This document shows, piece by piece, positions 23,953-35,935 of a stretch of 64,000 nucleotides of DNA. Numbering within the stretch: position 1 is the first letter of the stretch; each line of letters opens with the position of its first letter. Under the pieces are notes generated by a model, which saw only the letters and a list, made by a program, of their open reading frames with translations, was not told the DNA's origin and ran no database searches. Where the stretch lies: contig VWPU01017455.1 in the NCBI GenBank assembly GCA_013398955.1, forward strand, positions 62,001-126,000, in the 5' to 3' direction. Source of the stretch: Callaeas wilsoni (Eukaryota > Chordata > Aves > Passeriformes > Callaeidae). The position numbers and the translations under genes are program-made.

Positions 23953-26600
23953 AAAATTCCAGCCTGTGATTTCCAACACATGCCCACATTATCTTACTAA
24001 ACATAACACTAAAATAACTCTGCCTCTTTGGGTTTCCTTTGAGGAGCCATTTTCTTCAAAGGATATTGCACTTGTGACTTGTGTATGAGGAGTAGTGGAT
24101 TTGTATCATGTTTGTTTTCAGTGGTTTCAGTGCTCTGTTTCAGGGATTGGTTTTGATTTTTTTTTTCCCAACAGGTCAGACCATCAACATACCTGCACAT
24201 ATATACCTGATGTAACTTTCATTCCAAACCATTGGCAAAGGGTTTGTTGCTATATTGATACAATTGTGAGCTGCTATAGAAAAAAGGAAACTAAGTCAAT
24301 ACAGCTGAAACTGATTTTCTTTCTTTAGTGCTGTGTCATGTGTGAATTATCCAAGAATTTGATGTTGTCAGAGGAGATGCTGACATCCAGGTCTAGGGAG
24401 TAAATACCACATTAAGTGGATAAGTTTAAAAATACCTGCCTGATGTGATGCACTACATGGTCAGAGAATAGTTTTTGTCTGTGTTTTTGAATTTGGGACT
24501 GGCTCTTTTTAATCAGTCAGCTTTCATGCAAAGAGAGGGACAGCTTTAAAATCTGTTTGCAAGGCTTTAGACAGAGTTGCCCAAAGCCTGGGGTGTCCGC
24601 AATTGATTTGTTTGTCCAGTCTGCTTCACTGCACCACTGTCCAGCTTCAAGCCCTCATTTAACCAAAGTCTCAGTGTGACTAGAGCAGAAATGAAGTCCC
24701 ACGAAAAGTCAGCACATGAGGCCTCTGCACTTGAAAGCTGATTTTCCCTACCTAAGCCGTGTCTAAATATCTGTAAAGTCAATGATGATAATATGGCTGG
24801 TTTTAGTAGGAGTTGCCTGGATTTCTCAGGTAAAAGCTTCTGTTTACTTGTTGAGATACTGAACTAAATTGAGCTCTAGTTCCAGTTTCACTTAGTATTT
24901 TTCAAGTACAACTTTGGGTACATTCTTTTCATAGTAAAAGCAGCTGCTTTAAGATTTCTTAAAGTTTAACAGTAAGAGATCAGGGATTTTTTCCTTAAAA
25001 TGTAATACTAATTTATTTCTAAATCAATATTTTAATAGAAGGCAGAGAAGGGACTGTGGTAAGAGAACACACATCCCAGTGGTTTCTAAAAGCTGTTAGA
25101 GGAAAAGCACGTGTGCCTCTGTCACTTCATGCTTGAAGCTTACTGTCTGTGATCTTCATGAACAACGTGGTACCTTGTTCTTGAGATGTGTTAAAACATC
25201 CAGACCTCTGGGCAGTCCTGGTAAAGCTGCACTGGCATGGATTTGTGTACTGTACTAGCTGTCAGGATGTCCCGTGCTTAAGTGATACAGGCAGACAAAC
25301 CCTGCATACCCTGCTAGTACTGGGGCAGAGTCTTCATGACCATACATATGCAGAGTTTGTTGCCTGTGCCTGCCATAATTTAAAGTGCAATTACTCAAGA
25401 CCTTTCCTGAACTCTGCTGTGGGTGATCCTCTTCTATTATGAGAACTCAGATAATACACGGTCTTGTTTTGTTTTCTGTTTTGTTCTCTGAAAGATTCTC
25501 TAGATAAACTCAGGTGGGTTAATATCAGGTCTTGCACACCTTCATGATGCTCTTCTGAAATGCCCTGGTGCAAAAGGCCTGCCTGTCTGCGAGATGCTCA
25601 CGTTACAGCTGCAAGATGGACAGAATCAGCTGCCGAGCGATGCTGTGCGCCTTCTCATCCCATCTGTGGCCAGTGGGTGAAATGAAGATGGACAAGTCCT
25701 GGTGTGAAACCTGGCTGTTCTCCAACTCACACCTGAGAGGTTCCGGTGTGTGAGCAATGTTCTGACATCGCCGATAGAGCATACTGTAACTAGCTGGTTC
25801 TGCTTCAGTCACTGTTGTACATGATTCTAGGTGGAACATTGCAAAATCTCATTTGGTGTTTCGGAAGCTGCATGTGGAACATGCCAGGTAGTGTTCAGTG
25901 TATTCAGGGTACTGAAGGTTTTTGCTATGCCTCTGAGTATCTTAACTTGTAAAGAAAAATCATCTCCAGCAAAATCACTTGGGGAAAAATATTTGTGAAT
26001 GAAAATGTTTTAGCCAGTGTTGCTGCTAACAGTTCCCTCTCCCAGCAGGTCTTTTCTGAATGAAAATTAAGGCCTGCTATTTAAACTCTTTATACTGCTT
26101 AGGAATGCTCATACCAGGAAAGGCTGCAGAAGAGATCCATCTGTCAGGGGGTTTCATTTATGCTGGTCACACTTCTCATGCTGATTCTTGCTTGATGTTA
26201 ATGGTGAGCTTCTGGAGATGGAGTTCTCTGCTTCTGCATGGTGCCATCAAATGTTTGAGAAGGCTGAATGGTGCTTTTTTCTTCTTTCTCCTCAAGAAGA
26301 TACTGTTGACTTTTTTCAGCTTCCAGCTGTGAGGCACTGATGCCAGCTCAGGTGAGCCCTGTCCTTTCTGTTCCGATGTCAGTAAGGGGAACAACCACTC
26401 CCTGTTAGATCAGGCTTTCCAGTACTTCCTTCTGGCAGCTTTTGAAATTACCGAAATAGAAGCCTGGTCCTTGTACCTTGGCCAAAGTTAGCTTGGGTTA
26501 CCCTGGGACTTTCCTGAGACCAGAATTTAGGTAGGAGGGAACATAGGCTTAATGCCATCTACCATAATCCCTTCCCTAGATTGCCAGAGCCTTTGCTGAT

Positions 26601-26777
26601 ATGTCCAAGGCCCCAGGTAACCAACCCCATTCTATTGATGGCGCTCCTGTCGAAAACGACACCATCTGGGCCAAGGAAAGTCCCCTGCTGTGTCACATTT
26701 GCTATATCTGCCAGGGTCGTGAACATGCATTATGTCAGAAATACAGGTGTATACTGCAGGAGGTTGATCCCATGTAA
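26601..26777 (+). other. Unassigned 58-codon open frame with Cys/His pattern
   Basis: An ATG-to-TAA frame of 58 codons runs inside the inferred MARCHF8 3' UTR. The frame stays open back to a TAG at 26577. Its second half has the pattern C-x2-C-x2-C-x4-H-x2-C-x4-C (LLCHICYICQGREHALCQ). I do not recognise a family. It may be chance or a decayed element fragment. Confidence 0.15.
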
Positions 26778-27822
26778 GAGCTGATGAGATAGTAAATTCC
26801 TGTGAATTCTCAGGACTTTTTTCAGCTGTAAGCCTGTATTTTGGGAGTGAGAGTGGTGTTTAAAATGTGTTCTAAAGAGATGGCCAGACCCAGGGGCAGC
26901 TTCCTCTGGTTGAATGTCATTGAGATTGGCTTTGCTTCAGCAGAAGGCATTCAGTGAAGATTGAATGAGCCTGCAAGGGTTAGAGAAGTACTGGGTTTCT
27001 GTGCTGTATCTGGGAATTGCTGGGAAGCAGTCATAACTCTGTCCAAGCCAACCCCCTGTACTGATCAGAGCACGAGTTCCACTCAGTGCTGTCAGGAAGG
27101 GGGCTGCTTGGCCTGCCACTCGTGGGAAACCTTTGGAGTGATGCATGCATGTGGCCATGCACAGTGGCTGGCTGCTTCTGCCCTGTGTGTGGCAGAGTAT
27201 GTGTCTGTTGCAAAGTGGGACCCAGGTCCAAATCTCTCCTAAAGCTGAAGGGTGTGAAGGTACAGATTTCTGCTGTGGTCTGCTCCGGAGACTGGCCAGC
27301 AATGAAAGGGGGGAGGTCAGTGACTCTGGGTTGGGTCCCTCTCAGATATGGGTGAAACAGGGTAAATACAAAAGCAAGGATATTGCTGGCTGGATTTCCT
27401 TAGTGTTTTATTAGATACGCAAAGAAAATTTCTAAGTGGGACCTTTTATTTTGTGATTATTTTTTAGTTTTGAGATACTGCAGTGTCTGTATATTCCAAT
27501 GAAGTACTGAAAGCACTTGTCTTTGTATAGAAGATAAATGTTTAAAAATTGCAGCTAATCTTGTATTTAGGTAAAACATTTGTAGATAGGTAATTGTATA
27601 ATGTTGAAGAACTTTACACTGGCATGTGTTGTATAGTTTATACAAGACACTTCATACTTCTACAGAATTTTTTAGTTATTAAATTTCTAGTAACTTAATG
27701 TATAGTTTTGTATCCTTTCATGTATGTTCATTTTCTCAGTATTACCACTTGCAGAGTTATTTTTAGTTTCTTAAATTGTAATTGGTTATTTGTGTGTGAT
27801 ACACAGGGTTATTGACTGCAGC

Positions 27823-27828
27823 AATAAA
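27823..27828 (+). terminator. MARCHF8: Likely MARCHF8 poly(A) signal (AATAAA)
   Basis: A canonical AATAAA sits at the end of an AT-rich tract. An A-rich probable cleavage zone follows at about 27838-27850, with a T/G-rich patch after that (about 27873-27882). It is the best candidate for the MARCHF8 transcript end. Confidence 0.55.
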
Positions 27829-30800
27829 GTGTTTCTATAAAAAACCAGAAAAACCCAAACCCATTATAGTATCCATTTTGTTTGAAAAAGCACGGAGAGA
27901 AAAATTGATGTCTCCAATAGTAAGGTGATCAAAACACAGAACTTGATGGCTCTTCAGTGTAGCAGACCAGTGCAGAGTAGCATCCCATGACTATTTGATG
28001 ATAAAATGTTCCATAATGATAACCATCAGAATAATTGGGCAACTCCAATGATGCAGGTGCTTTGGCCTCAAGTGCAGGAATCATGGGGAGAATTTTCTGG
28101 CTTCTGCCATGCAGGAGGTGGAGAGAGAAGATTCCCATGGGCCTTAAAATCTGACCTTCTGGAATCAACACTGCATGGCGTATCAAATGCTTCATGTCTG
28201 AAGTCAGCATTCTCACATGTGTCTCTGTAGAGGTGCAGAGCAGAAGATGCTCATTACTATGATTTTCCTCCAGGAAGAATATTAATTTTGTATACAGAAG
28301 AGGAAATCTTCAGCAGTTTCACTAGAATACATTTCTAGCACCAGTAGGTCAAGGAAACTGCACTGCTCTGAGAGAGCTTGTTACAAAGGCATACACACCA
28401 AAGAGCAAAGACCTGGAGAGTTGTATCTGTAACGGACACAAGGGGGCTCAAAGAAAACCTTTTCATTTCTGTTTAAGTAGTAATTAGTTTTTCTTTTAGG
28501 TAAAGAAGGGAAGGAAATCTTAAATCTGCAACCCTGGAGAGGTGTCTCCCATGCAAAACAAAAGTCTCTGTCTTACATTTCCTTAGTAAGGAAAGTCTGG
28601 CTGTCATAAATTAAGCTACTTACATAAAGTTTGGAAACCCAACAAGAGCTCTATACAAAAATACCCTCCTGGAGAGATGGTAGGATAATTTCCAGGGCCT
28701 GCTGTTTGACTGGCAGTCTCTTGGATGAAAAGCTGATAAATGGTTTAAGGAACAGAGCCCGCAAAGCCATCTGGCTGCTGGTTAAAAAGTGTTCCTTGTC
28801 TTGGGCTTAGGCATCTCGATTTAATTATAAATTAACTTACTTCCTCTTTTAAACCTGATTTTCATCTGAAAGACTATTGCTGTCACTGTGTGAAGTGTGT
28901 CCATCTCTGAGGCAGAGAACAGCGTTGGCTCAGCTGCCTATGGCACAGCTGTGACTCCAGGAACAGGATTTTTCATCTGGTCCCCAGGAACTGGAGCTGT
29001 CTGGTGAGTAGTTACTGGCATCTGGCTGGCAGGACCAGCATGACTTGCCTCTGGGAGCAGGACAGAAAGAGGCAGAAGGGAGGCATTTTGCAAGGTCCAC
29101 GAGTGCCCTGTGGAGGCTGCAGAGGCGTCAGAAGGTGCAACTCCAGCTGCTGACTCTGAAAACCAAGTCTTCTCTCAGAAGCCAGGCTTGTGCCTGCACT
29201 GCTGCAGGAACCAGACATCTCCCATCCCACTTCCACCCTGTGGACCAGACTCCTGTCTCCCACCCCTCCATTTCAGATTTCCCGATCCCCAGTGTGTTCC
29301 CTGTCTCGTGCTGTGCTTGTCCTTTTCCTTTCAGTCTACTTGTGCAACCCAAATTTCCTTCCTCTTGCCCTCTTCCTCACTTGCCTCTGGGCCAGGCTGC
29401 CAATGAGGTTTGTGCTAGGATGTACCAAATTGCAGACAATGTGTGATTGATAGGAATGACCAGAGAAGTACCCAAAAGTGATAATGCAAATAAAGGTCGG
29501 TGTCCCCTTGTGATCCCAGTTTTTCCTGTAAATCCTCTAGGCTCCAGTCTCTGATGCGTAGGATGCTCTCTGACATTTTGGCATTGTATTGTGTACTACA
29601 ATACAGCAGAAGAGGATGATTTTTCACTGCCTTGGGATGGATGTATGACATAAGAAAATCAGGCAAGAATATCTCAATATAGAACAAGAACTGAACAGAG
29701 GAAAACTCAGTTCATCTTGGCTAGATGGAGAAAGGAGGCAGAGGAGGTTTTTTTTTAAAAAAAAAAACAGAAATCAAGAGCCCTGGACAAAGGAAATTAG
29801 CAAATTCAGTGCATTATACAGGGTCGAATAACTGAAAATGTAATATTGCTCAGGCAGGGTTGAGTGATGGCAAACTTTAAGAATACTCTTTAAAGTGCAT
29901 TCTAGGAAAAAGGCAAGAATGGTGTCAGAGGAACTGAAATCTGAAAATAGATAGTAGACTTTGAGAGTATTAGGGAGATAAATGAAGTTGTTTCAAAGGC
30001 TTTAACATCAGAGGAGGGTTTGAAATAACTGAATAAAACACCAGAAGGCTGCACAGAGCAGAGATGGGGAAGATCACTACTCGGGGTGTGCTCATTAAAT
30101 CCTGAAGCTTCAAGGAATAAGGCTTGCAATTCCTAACATTTTTAGACTCCGCTAAAACAAACGTCCCAGTCAATTTTGCTGGCACCGACTTGCTGTGCTG
30201 GATTGTTCTGATACTGTCTCAAAGGCCACCTGCAAACAAGGCAGGCCAAGCAGGCTTAGGAGAATGCATCGCTGTTAGAGCTGTAGGGTCCGGTGCTGGA
30301 ACAGCAGGTTCCTTTGTCAAGGGAAACAGTTATCCTTGTGGTTGGGAGAGAACAGGAAATGTCTTGGGCTGCTGACTTGATCCCAGCTGCGAGAGCACAG
30401 CTGTCTTGGAGAGTGTATGTCATACTTACTATCTGCTTTACTCCTGAGCATCCCAAAATAACTCACCAAGTACCATTGTCCCCTTCCTGCAGATAAACCG
30501 AGGTCTCTCTAGAGCCTGACTTGCCACTTACTGTGCTCTCATGTTTACCTTCTTGCTTTTGAAAGTGCTGTGTTAAAAGAGAACTGATTCTAATAATGAG
30601 ATTAGCTAAACCAGTATTTCCTCATGCCAGCAAGATGATGGTTTATTTTATCCTTGAACTGCTTTCAGGACCATGTTACATTCATGGTCACATCTAAGCA
30701 GTTGATGTACACCAGAGAAAACAGATGTAAATTAAATCAAACCATTCCATTGCACAGCTTTCTTGCAGCCCTGGACCAAATCAAGCTGTGGTAGAAGTTA

Positions 30801-32240
30801 TTGTTTCAAGGATTAATTTGGACCTGCCTGATGTTGCACAAGCCTCTATCAGGACTCTACCTTTGCTGCTTGTGCTTAAGAATTTGGCAGCAGTTTTCAG
30901 TCTCCCACTGCTGTTCTAGTTTTGCAGTTGTCAAATGTGTGCAGCACAAAATGATACTTAAAGAGCAGCCACTAATGCAGCTGTTATTCCTTGTGTTTGC
31001 CTTGTCTCTGGCTTATGTGTCCCATGCCTTTGCTCTCCCCTCCTCCTTAGCGCTGTTACCTGCGCAGCCTCAAGCACTGGTTTGGGGACGGGAAACCTGA
31101 AAGCACGCTGCTTTCTCTCTGCCTCCCTCCTCTCCTTAAGTGCCAGAGTTGCACAGCTACATCTGCAGAGGAAGAAGAGGATCTGCACATTTAGGGGGAA
31201 GTGATGAGGTCAGGCAGTTCCAGATCCCATGGTCCTGCGGGCTGAGGGAGATGTCCTGACATCAGGTTAAGTGGGATGAAGGATCCAAGGAACACCAACT
31301 CAGAAAGAGGGTAGGAAGTTCACGGGGACAGAGAGACTCTCAGCCTGTTGCAACCTGGATGGTCCCTTGCAGAAAAGATATAAAGATACTGTATTAAGTG
31401 TTGATATAGCAGCCCTGTTGGGGGTTGTGAGAGGTTCAATGGTGCCAGAATTGCCACTGCCTGAGTGGCAGAGCAAGGACACCGTGCTGAGCTTTGCAAC
31501 CCTAGAGTTCATTTCTGGGCACTGAGGTGGGAGAGAGGCAGTTCTACGAACATGGAGGTTTTTTTCTCCCCATTCTGGTGGAGTTATATGCAATTAGCAC
31601 TCATATGTTCTCAACTATTAAGATCATGCCCCTTAGATTATTTATGTAGCTTGGAAATTTCCGAGCGCTCTGCTGCTCCCTGCTGTCATTTTTTAATTGC
31701 CACATTGTATCATTCCTCCCTACTCCCAATCTTTATTAACCTATTTCAGGAGGCCATCTGCCCACCCCAACTGCCTGTAACCTCAGGAGGGCTGTAAGAT
31801 AAGGTGAGATCTTCGCAGAACAGCCTTGTTTTTCACTAGCACTGCACGAAGGCAGAGAGGGACAGCAGCTGACTTCTGCTCTGTGTTTCCACGTAGTAAA
31901 TCTGAGGGATGTTCAGGCGAAGGGGAGCTGTGAGTAAGGAGCAGCAAAATCTCTGGCAGAGCAGATGTGCCCCGTGCAGGCAGCTGTCCTGCTGCACACT
32001 GAGACTCGGCCAGCCCAGGAATGAGCAGCTGCTCATGGTTTGAGGGCCCGGGTTCCCAGCTGCCTGTGTCTGGCTGCACAGATCCTGCTGCCCAGTGAAA
32101 CCCTCTCCGACAGAGGAGTGAGGTGTTAGTGCACAGATGGTGCAGGGAACAGTTCCTGCCTCCCCAGGGAAGGGGTTTGGGGGGCGTAAGCCTGGGCTGG
32201 TGGTGACAGTACAGTGTGGGTCTCCTCATGAGTGAAGTAA

Positions 32241-32650
32241 TGTAGTCTCTTGTGGAGAGTTGCCAGGATGAACCACGCATACTCATAGAGTTATTGGTGG
32301 AACTCCGTTTATTGATTATTATAGGCATGGTTATATACATTAGTCAGCTTGTTCACGAGCCACTTAGCAACTTATGATTGGATAATAGCTATTATCACGC
32401 GTATAATAATTAATGAGGATTGGCTATAGCTAACAATCATGCTTTTTCTCTGTTCTTCTCTTGTGGTTACATGCTCCTGTTTTCCCATCCTGTCTTCCCA
32501 TCTTGTTACTTTCCTACTAGTGACTGTTTCTTCTTTCTTGCTTATTCAGGATAATCAAGGTTGCTGAGGCTTAGGTTGTGCACATTCCAATGAGCAGCTC
32601 CCGTGAGAAACTGCTCTCAGTATCCATTTTCTCTGAGAAAGTGCTCAACA
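32241..32650 (-). mobile_element. Probable solo LTR of an avian endogenous retrovirus
   Basis: Read on the minus strand, this 410-bp block starts TGTTGAGC and ends GACTACA, the TG...CA ends of a retroviral LTR. On that strand a TATA box (at 32329-32337) is followed within about 20 bases by AATAAACGG (poly(A) signal at 32308-32313). That compact layout resembles avian alpharetrovirus-type LTRs. The flanks show no clear primer-binding site or polypurine tract and no gag/pol frames, so a solo LTR is the best reading. The flanking bases do not form a clean target-site duplication, so the ends are uncertain. Confidence 0.5.
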
Positions 32651-33198
32651 ATTACTGAAACCTGGGTTGTGCACGTAGCTTAGCTCTGTATGTCCTTGCT
32701 CAGAGAGCCATTCTTCTACAGTCTCTGGATAAAATGGTTAGATTTGGTTTTTGCGTATCCTGGATTTCATCTGGCACGATTTTGACAAAGTGAAATTATG
32801 CCAAAAGTAAATATTATGAATAACCTTTTGAATGTGGACCTCATGATAAAAGTGAGAAGTGCTAAAAGAATAGACTTAAAAAGAGATATAGCTGTGAAAA
32901 GGCTGATGAGACATAACAAATGCATTCCTACAACTTTCCTGTACAGGACTGAGCTTATCTAGTATTTTTTAATGAGTTTTTAAGAGGAGTTGTAACACTA
33001 CAGGGAGACTCCCAGTCACGTCTTTGTAAAGAAGAGCCTCGAACCGTGTGAAAACAGAACTCATCACTCAGGGGAATGGAATTGGGTTCAAATGCTGCAT
33101 CAGCTGAAATGCAAAGAAACATGGAAACCCACTGATGAAGATTTGAACACCACTTAGTTTCATATTTGCACTGAAAATGAAGGTGTCTAGAAAGAGGC

Positions 33199-33398
33199 CT
33201 TAGGTATGACAAATCTGTTTCTGAAACACTTGATATGTTTAAAGGGTTTCAAGTACCTTTCAATGAAGGCTGTGAACCTAAATTTAGAAACTTCAGAAAC
33301 CTTAGGTATGACAAATCTTTTTCTGAAGCACTTGATATGTTAAAAGGATTTCAGATATCTTTCAATGAAGGCTGTGAACCTAAATTTAGAAACTTTAG
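33199..33398. repeat. 102-bp tandem repeat with a continuous open frame
   Basis: Two copies (33199-33300 and 33301-33398) are about 90 percent identical and have a period of 102 bp, or 34 codons. On the plus strand both copies stay open in the same frame, encoding repeats that share FNEGCEPKFRNFR. The frame continues to 33516 through a Lys/Arg-rich end. No family is recognised. It may be a minisatellite that happens to lack stops. Confidence 0.85.
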
Positions 33399-34202
33399 GA
33401 CTAGCAGCTCTTGCGCAAAAATGAAACGGAAGTGTGAGTTCTTTGAAATCTTATGTAAAGGGAAGAGGAAAGCAAGGAAGATCTCACTGGGTTTATGGTG
33501 CATTTCTGTGGGGTAATATTGTGCATGGAAGTGATCACGGTGCAGTAGCAAGGATTCCTTGCTGCTTAAATCTTGGCGGGAGAAGTCAGATCTCCAGGCT
33601 GGGATTCTGCAGCTACCTCAGGTGGGCCACGCAACAGTTGGCCATTTTGCACTTTTGGCTGTTATTTTAAAAGCAGCAGAAGACTAGAAATTAATGCTGA
33701 GTACTTTCGAGTCTTTTCCGTGTCTATGTATAAAAGCATGTGCTGAATGTGGGAGAGCCTTGAAATCTAAGTCACAATACAGAAAATGCTCGAGTTTCTA
33801 CTTGACCTGAAGAGACACAGGAGACCTTCCCTGACTCTTCTGGGTGAGCATAGCCCAGTATCTTCACGCCTCTGCAAAAAAAGAACAGGATTCTTTCAAG
33901 GGCAGCGCAGGCTGTCCCTGTTGTCCCCATGGTTGTGTAGCCACAACATGTAAATAACTTAAAACATAAGACAGGCCACAGCATATCTTGGGAAGCTGAA
34001 GAGAGAATCCATAAGCATATCTTGTGGTGTTGCTCAGCAGTCCAAGAGGCACAAGGCACTTTGCAACTGGACTTGCCAGAACAGAAACAGGCACAGCCAG
34101 CAAGAACTTTCAGTGGTTGGCTTTAATTGCTCACTTCCTCTGTATTTGAAGGTTGCTGCCTCGCCTGTGGGCAGAGTGCCTCATACTGAAAGTGCTACCA
34201 AA

Positions 34203-34240
34203 GTATGATTTGATTAATTACCATCATACACTAATTAATC
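34203..34240. repeat. Interleaved inverted repeats with TAATTA sites
   Basis: Two perfect inverted repeats are interleaved in the order A-B-A'-B'. A is gtatgat / atcatac (34203-34209, 34223-34229). B is gattaatta / taattaatc (34212-34220, 34232-34240). Each B arm holds a TAATTA homeodomain-type core. Confidence 0.8.
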
Positions 34241-34975
34241 CAGCTCAGCACCTCAGCTCTAACTGTATCACAAGTAAAGCAGTCCCAAGGTGGTTTTAGT
34301 TTAGCTTGTTATGCATATTTATCACTAGAGATTCACAAGAGCCAGAGACCAGCTAGGCCAAGTGCCTGACAGCAAAGAAATGAGGATCTGGGTTTGATCA
34401 CAGAGCAATGATGAAAGGACACTGAGATGTGCAAAAGCCCAGTCTGGCTCCTCTCAGCACAGTATCATGCAGCTGCCGCTGCCAGCAGCATAGAGGAAAA
34501 TTATCAGTAAGAAAACATGGGTGGCAGCATGTAGTATTTGTTTGCTTGATGAAATACTAGAGAACAGTATTAGTGGTCTTGGTGTCAGAAAGTGCCAAGT
34601 GTGCAGTGTCACTGCTACGGCTTTATTTCTCTGGGGTAAGTGGGAGTCTGGAGGAAGCACAGGCAGCTCTTCTGTTCATAATGTCAGCATCTTAATGGTA
34701 GCAGGTGCTTGGTGTACTCAGGGTGGGGAGTATGAAATGGGATGTTTAGAGGGCTTTCTGCAAATGGGGAGTTGGTTGTATATGTACAGTTCTGATGTGC
34801 AGATATGCTGGCATTTGGTGTTACACAAGGTAATGCAAAGACAGCAGGGTGTTTCAAAAGCTTAGAGGAATACAGGGAATAAAGCATGGGCACATACCGG
34901 GTCTAGCCCTGAGGAAGGCGTGAGCTGTACACAGATTTGCACATTTAGTGTATAGAATAAGGGTGCAGTATGGTG

Positions 34976-35040
34976 TGACTCACTATCCCTGGAAGTGTTC
35001 AAAAAACATGGATATGGCACTTAAGGGCATGCTTTAATGA
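34976..35040 (+). mobile_element. CR1 LINE fragment
   Basis: The sequence tatccctggaagtgttcaa, followed by an AC-rich and then GGCACT...GGGCATG pattern, matches the well-known 3' untranslated region of avian CR1. The fragment is short and diverged. Confidence 0.7.
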
Positions 35041-35444
35041 TGAATTTTGAGTGGATTCTATGGTGCTATGATAGAGTAACTTTGGATGATGAAGAGAGTG
35101 GGATATTTACAATGTTTAGTGTGAGTGTAAGGAGCACACAGAAGAGCATGTGTGCCTGCACACTGGAGTGGTTTGGAGGTGAGGTTACAGAAGAGCAGCT
35201 TGAGATGAAATCCTGTAAGTGTGGAGGTGGTGAGGCACACGGGGCAGTGCCGAGGTGAGCTGTGCCTGGCAGGATCAGGAATACTGTGTGGGGCACTGTG
35301 CTGCAGAGCCGACAGCTCTGGACGCTGTGTAGAGTTCTGAAACCGTGGAAGGTAATCAAGAGGAATGTAGAGCGTGGGGGGCTGTGTAAAGCGTGCTGGC
35401 GTGGAGCTGGTGCATAGCGGGAGGACAGATGCACAGAGAGGGCT

Positions 35445-35700
35445 GAGTGCAGGGTGAGGGCAGGGCTGGAGTGCACGGTGCGGGACAGATGTGGCAGGGC
35501 TGGAATTCAGGGTGCGGGGCAGATGTGCCAGGACAGGGGCATGGAGCAGGGCTGGGATTCAGGGTGAGGGGCTGCTGTGCCAGGACAGAGGCATGGAGCA
35601 GGGCTGGGATTCAGGGTGAGGGGCTGCTGTGCCAGGACAGAGGCATGGAGCAGGGCTGGGATTCAGGGTGAGGGGCTGCTGTGCCAGGACAGGGTCACGG
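35445..35700. repeat. 52-bp G-rich tandem array upstream of ALOX5
   Basis: Three nearly identical 52-bp units run at 35529-35580, 35581-35632 and 35633-35684. A degenerate unit precedes them (about 35445-35528) and the start of another follows. Each of the three has GGG-CT-GGG-ATTCA-GGG-TGA-GGGG, a canonical four-tract G-quadruplex motif (35549-35571, 35601-35623, 35653-35675). Each also carries a GGGTGAGGGG stretch resembling a CACCC/KLF-type site. The array ends about 250 bases before the ALOX5 start codon, so it probably lies in the promoter. Confidence 0.93.
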
Positions 35701-35935
35701 GGCACGGTGCGCGGCAGCCGTGCCGGGGCGGAGGCGCGGTGCAGCGCGGCACGGAGCGGCAGGGGCGGGCTGGGGTAGGTGTGCCGGGCTGGGGAAGGGG
35801 CGGGCAGCGCCGAGCTGCCCCGTGCGGTGGCGGAGGAGGCGGCGGCGCTGGGCAGGGTCCGGGCGAAGGCAGGAGCGCGGCTTAGCAGCTCCGGTGGGTC
35901 CGTGCCGAGCCGAGCCGCGCCGCGCCGGGGGGACC
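35690..35935 (+). promoter_or_regulatory. ALOX5: ALOX5 CpG-island promoter and 5' UTR
   Basis: A very CG-rich block begins here and continues through exon 1 to about 36200. It contains two GGGGCGGG Sp1-type GC boxes (35762-35769 and 35797-35804) and no TATA box. This matches the TATA-less GC-box promoter known for mammalian ALOX5, whose human version carries tandem Sp1/Egr-1 sites. The exact transcription start cannot be read from sequence. The ALOX5 frame stays open upstream to an ATG at 35681, but homology starts at 35936. Confidence 0.75.

Larger units (their letters stand above)
23270..27845 (+). other. MARCHF8: MARCHF8 3' untranslated region (inferred)
   Basis: No splice acceptor or gene start is evident between the MARCHF8 stop and the AATAAA at 27823. 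The last 450 bases are AT-rich, as is usual for distal 3' UTRs. A long UTR of about 4.6 kb is therefore inferred, not shown. A GC-richer interior (25560-27340) contains open frames on both strands that match nothing I know. One at 26601 is noted separately. Confidence 0.5.
27846..35444. other. Intergenic region between MARCHF8 and ALOX5
   Basis: This is 7.6 kb with no recognisable conserved gene. It contains a probable solo LTR (32241-32650), a 102-bp in-frame tandem repeat (33199-33398), a pair of interleaved inverted repeats (34203-34240), a CR1 fragment (34976-35040) and increasing GC content toward the ALOX5 promoter. The longest open frames (29045-29446 on + and 31783-32340 on -) are low-complexity or overlap the LTR and look non-coding. 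Confidence 0.7.

Noticed and set aside
29045..29446. 133-codon plus-strand intergenic frame
   Set aside because: It is Pro/Ser/Cys-rich from pyrimidine-rich DNA, other frames over it are equally open, and no homology is recognised.
31783..32340. 185-codon minus-strand frame starting inside the LTR
   Set aside because: It has no recognisable retroviral or cellular domain and a low-complexity composition, so it looks like a chance frame.
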